From Lentibacillus sp. JNUCC-1 (GTDB taxonomy: Bacteria > Bacillota > Bacilli > Bacillales > Amphibacillaceae): a stretch of 64,000 bases of DNA. The DNA lies in the NCBI RefSeq assembly GCF_009741735.1, contig NZ_WHOH01000001.1, positions 1-64,000 on the forward strand. Direction: 5' to 3'. Of the stretch, positions 58,056 to 64,000 are shown piece after piece (position 1 is the stretch's first letter; each line of letters begins with the position of its first letter). Both the position numbers and the translations under genes were made by a program. The notes under the pieces are model-generated. The model did not search any database, was not told where the DNA came from, and was given only the letters and a program-made list of their open reading frames with translations.

Positions 58056-59465
58056 TTATTTCATCATATGAACAGGGGTCCCGAGTGCGACCTCTGCTGT
58101 TTCCATTGTGATCTCACCCAGTGTAGGGTGTGCATGAATGGTCAGCGCAATGTCTTCAGCTGTCATACCTGCTTCAATGGCCAGACCGATTTCTGCTATC
58201 ATATCACTGGCATTAGCACCAGCAATTTGTCCACCAATGACCAGACCGTCCTCTTCACGTGTCACAAGCTTAACAAAACCGTCTGTGTCATTCAGTGAAA
58301 GGGCACGACCATTTGCAGCAAATGGGAATTTTGCTACTTTGACATTATACCCTTCTTCCTTGGCCTCTTTTTCTGTATATCCAACAGAGGCAAGTTCAGG
58401 GTCGGAAAATACAACAGAAGGAATTCCCACATAATCAATTGCAGCGTTTTCTCCTGCAATAGCCTCAGCTGCAACTTTACCTTCATAAGAAGCTTTATGG
58501 GCAAGCGGAGGACCTGCTACGATATCACCAATGGCATAGATATTATCTATGTTGGTACGGCATTGTTTGTCAATTTTTATTAACCCTTTGTCGTCAACAT
58601 CAATACCAACTTGTTCAAGACCGATTTCTTCAGTATTTGGTTTACGTCCAACTGTTACAAGTACATAATCGGCTTCTATGCTGTTTTCTTCACCTTTTGC
58701 TTCATAGGTGACTTTAACACCCTTGTCTGTTTCTTCAGCACTTTGCGCCATCGCTTGTGTAATAATTTTGACGCCTTTTTTCTTAAGCCGCTTTTTCACA
58801 GGTTGTGTCATCTGTTTCTCAAAGCTGCCTAGAATTTCCTTCGTACCTTCTAACACAGTCACCTCTGTGCCAAAGTTGGCGTATGCTGTGCCAAGTTCAA
58901 TTCCGATATACCCGCCACCGATGATCACGAGCTTTTCGGGTATTTCGTTTAATGCCAGTGCGCCTGTGGAATCTAGAACCCGGTTCGAATATTTAAAGCC
59001 AGGTATTTCAATCGGAGTGGAACCAGTTGCAATGATACAATCATTGAAAGTGTACGTCTGAGAATTTTTTTCATCCATGACTTTAACTGTGTTTTTATCA
59101 ACAAAATAGACTTCACCTTTTACAATATCAGCCTTGTTGCCTTTTAAAAGTCCTTCTACTCCGGAAGTCAGCTTTTTAACAACACCGGCTTTCCATTTTT
59201 GAACTTTAGAAAAATCAACTGATACGTTCTCTGTTGTGATGCCGATGTCTTCATGACCTTTAGCATGGTCAGCTAAGTGCCCTGCTTGGATTAAAGCTTT
59301 TGAAGGGATACAGCCAACGTTTAGGCACACCCCTCCAAGCTCACCTTTTTCCACAATGGTTACTTTCTTCCCCATTTGGGCAGCCCGGATAGCGGCTACG
59401 TAGCCGCCGGGGCCTGCTCCTACAATGAGTGTGTCTGTTTCAATCGGGAAATCTCCTACTACCAT
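58056..59465 (-). CDS. pdhD: Dihydrolipoamide dehydrogenase E3
   Basis: 469 aa. FAD motif [12 protein letters not shown], redox-active pair [13 protein letters not shown] (about 44-56), NAD loop [12 protein letters not shown] and catalytic HAHPTLGE. It reoxidises dihydrolipoyl-E2 in pyruvate dehydrogenase and probably other 2-oxoacid complexes. ATG at 59465, three bases past pdhC. Last gene of pdhABCD. Confidence 0.97.
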   Translation of the reverse strand: MVVGDFPIETDTLIVGAGPGGYVAAIRAAQMGKKVTIVEKGELGGVCLNVGCIPSKALIQAGHLADHAKGHEDIGITTENVSVDFSKVQKWKAGVVKKLTSGVEGLLKGNKADIVKGEVYFVDKNTVKVMDEKNSQTYTFNDCIIATGSTPIEIPGFKYSNRVLDSTGALALNEIPEKLVIIGGGYIGIELGTAYANFGTEVTVLEGTKEILGSFEKQMTQPVKKRLKKKGVKIITQAMAQSAEETDKGVKVTYEAKGEENSIEADYVLVTVGRKPNTEEIGLEQVGIDVDDKGLIKIDKQCRTNIDNIYAIGDIVAGPPLAHKASYEGKVAAEAIAGENAAIDYVGIPSVVFSDPELASVGYTEKEAKEEGYNVKVAKFPFAANGRALSLNDTDGFVKLVTREEDGLVIGGQIAGANASDMIAEIGLAIEAGMTAEDIALTIHAHPTLGEITMETAEVALGTPVHMMK

Positions 59466-59468
59466 ATA

Positions 59469-60770
59469 TTACGCCTCCATCATAATAAGTTGTGGATCGT
59501 TCAATAGCCGCTTAATCTGATTTAAAGCATGCTGTGCTGTTGCACCATCTACAATGCGGTGGTCAAAGCTCAGTGAAAGGGCTAATACAGGTGCGGCCAC
59601 AATTTCACCATCTCTTACAATTGGTTTCTCGGCAATTCTTCCGATACCAAGTATGGCTGCTTCAGGATAATTGAGAACAGGTGTGAACCACTGTCCTCCC
59701 GCTGAGCCAATGTTTGTAATCGTGTTTGAAGCGCCCTTCATTTCATCGGGGGCAAGCTTGCCGTCACGAGCTTTCACAGCCAATTCCCCAATCTCTTTGG
59801 AAATTTCAAAGATTGATTTGCGATCAGCATCTTTTACAACAGGAACGAGCAAGCCTTTATCAGTATCAGCTGCTATACCAACATTATAATAATGTTTGTG
59901 GATGATTTCATCTGTTTCATCATCTACAGCTGCATTAATAATTGGATATTTTCTGGATGCTGATACGAGTGCTTTTACAACATATGGCAAATAGGTAAGT
60001 TTAATATCCTGGTCTAGTGCCACCTGCTTAAACTTCTTGCGATGGGCAACAAGTTCAGTTACATCGACTTCATCATGCAACGTGACATGAGGGGCTTTTG
60101 TTTTCGAATTGACCATAGCTTTTGCGATGGATTTTCTGATACCGCTCATCTTCTCACGTGTTTCAGGATATGTTCCTTTAGCAGCCGCTGGTTCAGAAGC
60201 AGTTTTCGAAGTTTCGCTCACTTCAGCTTCTTGTTCGGTTTTTTCCGGTGCTTGCTCACCACTTATGAATTGATCTATATCTTCTTTTAAGATGCGGCCG
60301 TTCTTCCCTGAACCGTTTACGTCTTGTATATTGACATCGTGGTCACGTGCATATTTCCTTACAGATGGCATAGCGATTACTCGTTGTCCACTGTCTTGTT
60401 CTGTTTGTTCAGAAGGCTTTTCTTTCGCTTTAGATGTCTCTTCTGATGTATCTGCGGTCTTTTCTTCCTTCGTTTCTTCTTTTGCCTCTTGACTGTCTTC
60501 TTCCTCTTCATCTTCATCATCAGATTCATAGCCTTCAGCATCAAACGAAATAATGGTATCGCCCACTTCAGATACTGTACCTTCTTCAACATGTACTTTT
60601 TTGACTGTTCCATCAACAGGTGAAGGGATTTCCACTACTGCTTTGTCATTTTGAACCTCACAAAGCACGTCATCCTCTTTGACCTCATCGCCTTCTTTTA
60701 CAAACCACTTAACGATTTCACCTTCGTGGATCCCTTCACCAATATCTGGCAGTTTGAAATTATATGCCAT
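59469..60770 (-). CDS. pdhC: Pyruvate dehydrogenase E2, dihydrolipoamide acetyltransferase
   Basis: 433 aa. One lipoyl domain with the lipoylated lysine in [13 protein letters not shown] (K44), an acidic linker, a peripheral-subunit-binding domain ([15 protein letters not shown]) and a catalytic domain with [12 protein letters not shown]. Forms the core of the complex. Gene order and the lipoyl domain count match Bacillus PdhC. Confidence 0.97.
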   Translation of the reverse strand: MAYNFKLPDIGEGIHEGEIVKWFVKEGDEVKEDDVLCEVQNDKAVVEIPSPVDGTVKKVHVEEGTVSEVGDTIISFDAEGYESDDEDEEEEDSQEAKEETKEEKTADTSEETSKAKEKPSEQTEQDSGQRVIAMPSVRKYARDHDVNIQDVNGSGKNGRILKEDIDQFISGEQAPEKTEQEAEVSETSKTASEPAAAKGTYPETREKMSGIRKSIAKAMVNSKTKAPHVTLHDEVDVTELVAHRKKFKQVALDQDIKLTYLPYVVKALVSASRKYPIINAAVDDETDEIIHKHYYNVGIAADTDKGLLVPVVKDADRKSIFEISKEIGELAVKARDGKLAPDEMKGASNTITNIGSAGGQWFTPVLNYPEAAILGIGRIAEKPIVRDGEIVAAPVLALSLSFDHRIVDGATAQHALNQIKRLLNDPQLIMMEA

Positions 60771-60788
60771 AAATGATGACCTCCATCC

Positions 60789-61766
60789 TTAGAAATTAAT
60801 TGATGTCTTTACTGTTTCGATAATGTCTTTATAGTTTGGCAGCCATACTTCTTCAGCAGCTGAGAACGAATAAACAGTATCCGGCGCTGCGACACGCAGA
60901 ACAGGTGCTTCAAGATGTAATATTGCACGCTCCTGAATCTCTGCTACCACGCTTGCAGCCACCCCGGCTTGTCTCTGAGCTTCTTGAACGACCACTGCAC
61001 GGTTTGTTTTCTCAACAGACTTAATAATGGTTTCCACATCAATCGGAGAAACAGTTCTCAAATCAATGACTTCAGCTTGAATATCTTCTTTTTCAAGTTC
61101 ATCAGCTGCTTTTAAACAAGCATGGACCATTGCCCCGTATGCGACCAAGGTCACGTCTTTCCCTTCGCGCTTCACTTCTGCTTTATCCAAATCAATCGTA
61201 TATTCTTCCTCAGGCACTTCTTCACGGAATGAGCGGTATAACTTCATGTGTTCAAGGAACAATACCGGGTCATTGTTCTTAATGGATGAAATCAGCAAGC
61301 CTTTGGCATCATATGGACCAGATGGAATAACAACACGGATCCCAGGCTGCTGCGCAATAAGACCTTCCAGAGAGTCAGCGTGCAATTCAGGTGTATGGAC
61401 GCCGCCACCAAATGGCGATCTGATTGTAATTGGCATTTGCTGTGTATTACCTGATCTATAGCGCATACGTGCCATCTGCCCTGAAATCTGATCCATTGTT
61501 TCATATACGAAGCCGAAGAATTGGATTTCAGGTACAGGACGAAATCCTTGTAAGGCTAAACCTACTGAAAGTCCATTAATGGCTGATTCAGCAAGTGGCG
61601 TGTCAAATACGCGATCTTCGCCAAACTCATCCTGTAACCCTTCTGTTGCGCGAAAAACGCCGCCGTTTTTGCCCACATCTTCACCGAACACAAGCACGTT
61701 TTCATCGTTTTTCAATTCTGTGCGCATTGCATCAGTGATTGCTTGGATCATTGTCATTTGTGCCAT
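60789..61766 (-). CDS. pdhB: Pyruvate dehydrogenase E1 beta
   Basis: 325 aa. [37 protein letters not shown] and [15 protein letters not shown] are typical of E1 beta. Pairs with PdhA in an alpha2beta2 thiamine-dependent decarboxylase that reductively acetylates the lipoyl arm. Three bases after pdhA. Confidence 0.97.
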   Translation of the reverse strand: MAQMTMIQAITDAMRTELKNDENVLVFGEDVGKNGGVFRATEGLQDEFGEDRVFDTPLAESAINGLSVGLALQGFRPVPEIQFFGFVYETMDQISGQMARMRYRSGNTQQMPITIRSPFGGGVHTPELHADSLEGLIAQQPGIRVVIPSGPYDAKGLLISSIKNNDPVLFLEHMKLYRSFREEVPEEEYTIDLDKAEVKREGKDVTLVAYGAMVHACLKAADELEKEDIQAEVIDLRTVSPIDVETIIKSVEKTNRAVVVQEAQRQAGVAASVVAEIQERAILHLEAPVLRVAAPDTVYSFSAAEEVWLPNYKDIIETVKTSINF

Positions 61767-61769
61767 GAT

Positions 61770-63171
<1,402 letters not shown>

Positions 63172-63206
63172 ATAAAAAAGAACAGAATCACATGGTGATT
63201 CCGTTC
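63172..63206 (-). terminator. Intrinsic terminator after ykyA
   Basis: Minus-strand GAACGGAATCAC/GTGATTCTGTTC hairpin (loop CAT) with TTTTTTATC tail. Confidence 0.88.
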
Positions 63207-63217
63207 ATCAGCTTACT

Positions 63218-63886
63218 CTATTTTTTTTCAGAGCTTTCAACTTCGATTCCTGCCGCATCATAAAATGCTTTTTTAAGTTCATTATATTTAACAGTATGTT
63301 CATTAAACGTTTCATTGGCTTCGAGAACAGCCTGGTAGCTTTCATTTACTTTGCTGATTTGTTCGGATAACTGTTCTTGTTCAAGATCTTTATCTTTCAG
63401 CATTGTATACATCTCTTCTTCTTTGTTGAGAGAATCTGTATAAGCGTTATACAACTGGTCATACGCTTCATATCTTTCATCCATGATGGTTGTCATTTCT
63501 TTAGCTTGTTCTTTTACTTTTTCATCTTCTATATCTTTCACCAATGACTCAATTTCACTGAATTCCTTTTTAGCCTTATTAATACTTTCTTTTTCAGTAT
63601 CGAGTTTCTCCCGACGCTGTTCAATAATATCAAGCGCATCATCAGCCAAAGACTTTATTTTATCGAAATCGTCCATGCCAATCTCAATAATTTCTTTGTA
63701 AATAGCTTGTTCTTGTTTTTCCAATTCTACAATTGGTTTTTGCTGAGCTTCAAAGTCTTCTTCCAGTTCAATCGTTTTTTCCAGATGGTCATAAATCTTT
63801 TCACTCGTTGATGTACCTGTACATGCGGACAGAAAACTTATAATCATCATAAATGCAGTAATCAGTATTGTTCGTTTATACGGCAC
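63218..63886 (-). CDS. ykyA: YkyA-like cell-wall-binding lipoprotein
   Basis: 222 aa. Signal peptide with lipobox FLSAC, then an almost wholly helical, Lys/Glu-rich coiled-coil body. YkyA is conserved upstream of pdhA in Bacilli. GTG start with AAGGAGGAG ahead. Role unknown; membership of the YkyA putative cell-wall-binding group is by context and composition. Confidence 0.88.
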   Translation of the reverse strand: MPYKRTILITAFMMIISFLSACTGTSTSEKIYDHLEKTIELEEDFEAQQKPIVELEKQEQAIYKEIIEIGMDDFDKIKSLADDALDIIEQRREKLDTEKESINKAKKEFSEIESLVKDIEDEKVKEQAKEMTTIMDERYEAYDQLYNAYTDSLNKEEEMYTMLKDKDLEQEQLSEQISKVNESYQAVLEANETFNEHTVKYNELKKAFYDAAGIEVESSEKK

Positions 63887-63914
63887 GATTTCTCCTCCTT
63901 CAATTGCAACTCAA

Positions 63915-63945
63915 AAAATTATATCACAAAAACAGTTCAAGTAGA
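63915..63945 (-). promoter_or_regulatory. Extended -10 promoter of ykyA
   Basis: Minus-strand TGATATAAT (extended -10, 63926-63918) lies 32 bases before the ykyA start. The -35 (TTCTAC) is weak, as expected for an extended -10 promoter. Confidence 0.5.
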
Positions 63946-64000
63946 ATTAATGATATTCAAACAAAGCCTGTTCAAATAAAATAATAACCCTGCTTGTCAT

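Overview
The window reads as chromosomal core DNA of an endospore-forming Bacillaceae (Firmicutes). Evidence: a Bacillus-type division and cell wall (dcw) cluster with the sporulation genes spoVD, spoVE, spoIIGA, sigE and sigG inside or beside it, plus bshC (bacillithiol), sepF, divIVA, ylmC-H, the ylb, yla and ykt genes, a caa3 cytochrome oxidase and the pyruvate dehydrogenase operon, all in nearly Bacillus subtilis order. An OpuD-type betaine/choline transporter, acidic surface-lipoprotein linkers and best remembered matches for several small proteins suggest a halotolerant relative such as Virgibacillus, Lentibacillus or Oceanobacillus. The genus is inference. No rRNA, tRNA, CRISPR array, prophage or insertion sequence was seen.

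Layout, with most genes on the minus strand. 1-3.8 kb: pyrB (5' end only), pyrP and pyrR, each of the last two with a PyrR attenuator, then rluD and lspA. 3.9-10.6 kb: divIVA, ylmH, ylmG, sepF, ylmE, ylmD, ylmC, sigG, sigE, spoIIGA. 10.8-27 kb: dcw cluster (transcribed mraZ, rsmH, ftsL, pbpB, spoVD, murE, murF, mraY, murD, spoVE, divIB, ftsA, ftsZ). 27-39 kb: bshC and ylb genes with rpmF, coaD and rsmD. 39-48.7 kb: ytvI-like permease, ctaG-F-E-D-C, a 1.1-kb gene-poor gap, ctaA, ftsW. 48.8-55 kb: yla and ykt small genes. 55-58 kb: an SR1/SR1P dual-function RNA locus, a polysaccharide deacetylase and opuD. 58-63.9 kb: pdhABCD and ykyA.

The genes cover lipid II synthesis (murE, murF, mraY, murD), septation (FtsZ, FtsA, DivIB, FtsL, PBP2B, FtsW, SepF, DivIVA), the mother-cell and forespore sigma cascade (SpoIIGA to SigE; SigG), caa3 respiration and acetyl-CoA supply.

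The most useful observations are these. (1) Six genes carry single-base losses in short G or C runs, with a seventh likely loss at the 3' end of ftsA; several are essential, so the pattern looks like homopolymer error in the assembly. (2) A candidate RoxS/RsaE sRNA lies divergent to rsmD. (3) An SR1/SR1P locus has a CcpN-like box and a cre-like site. (4) sigG and ylbO have strong sigma F/G and sigma E promoter matches. (5) Several genes are missing from otherwise conserved synteny: ileS, murG/murB, ctaB, pycA and typA. I did not find a convincing wholly new multigene system.
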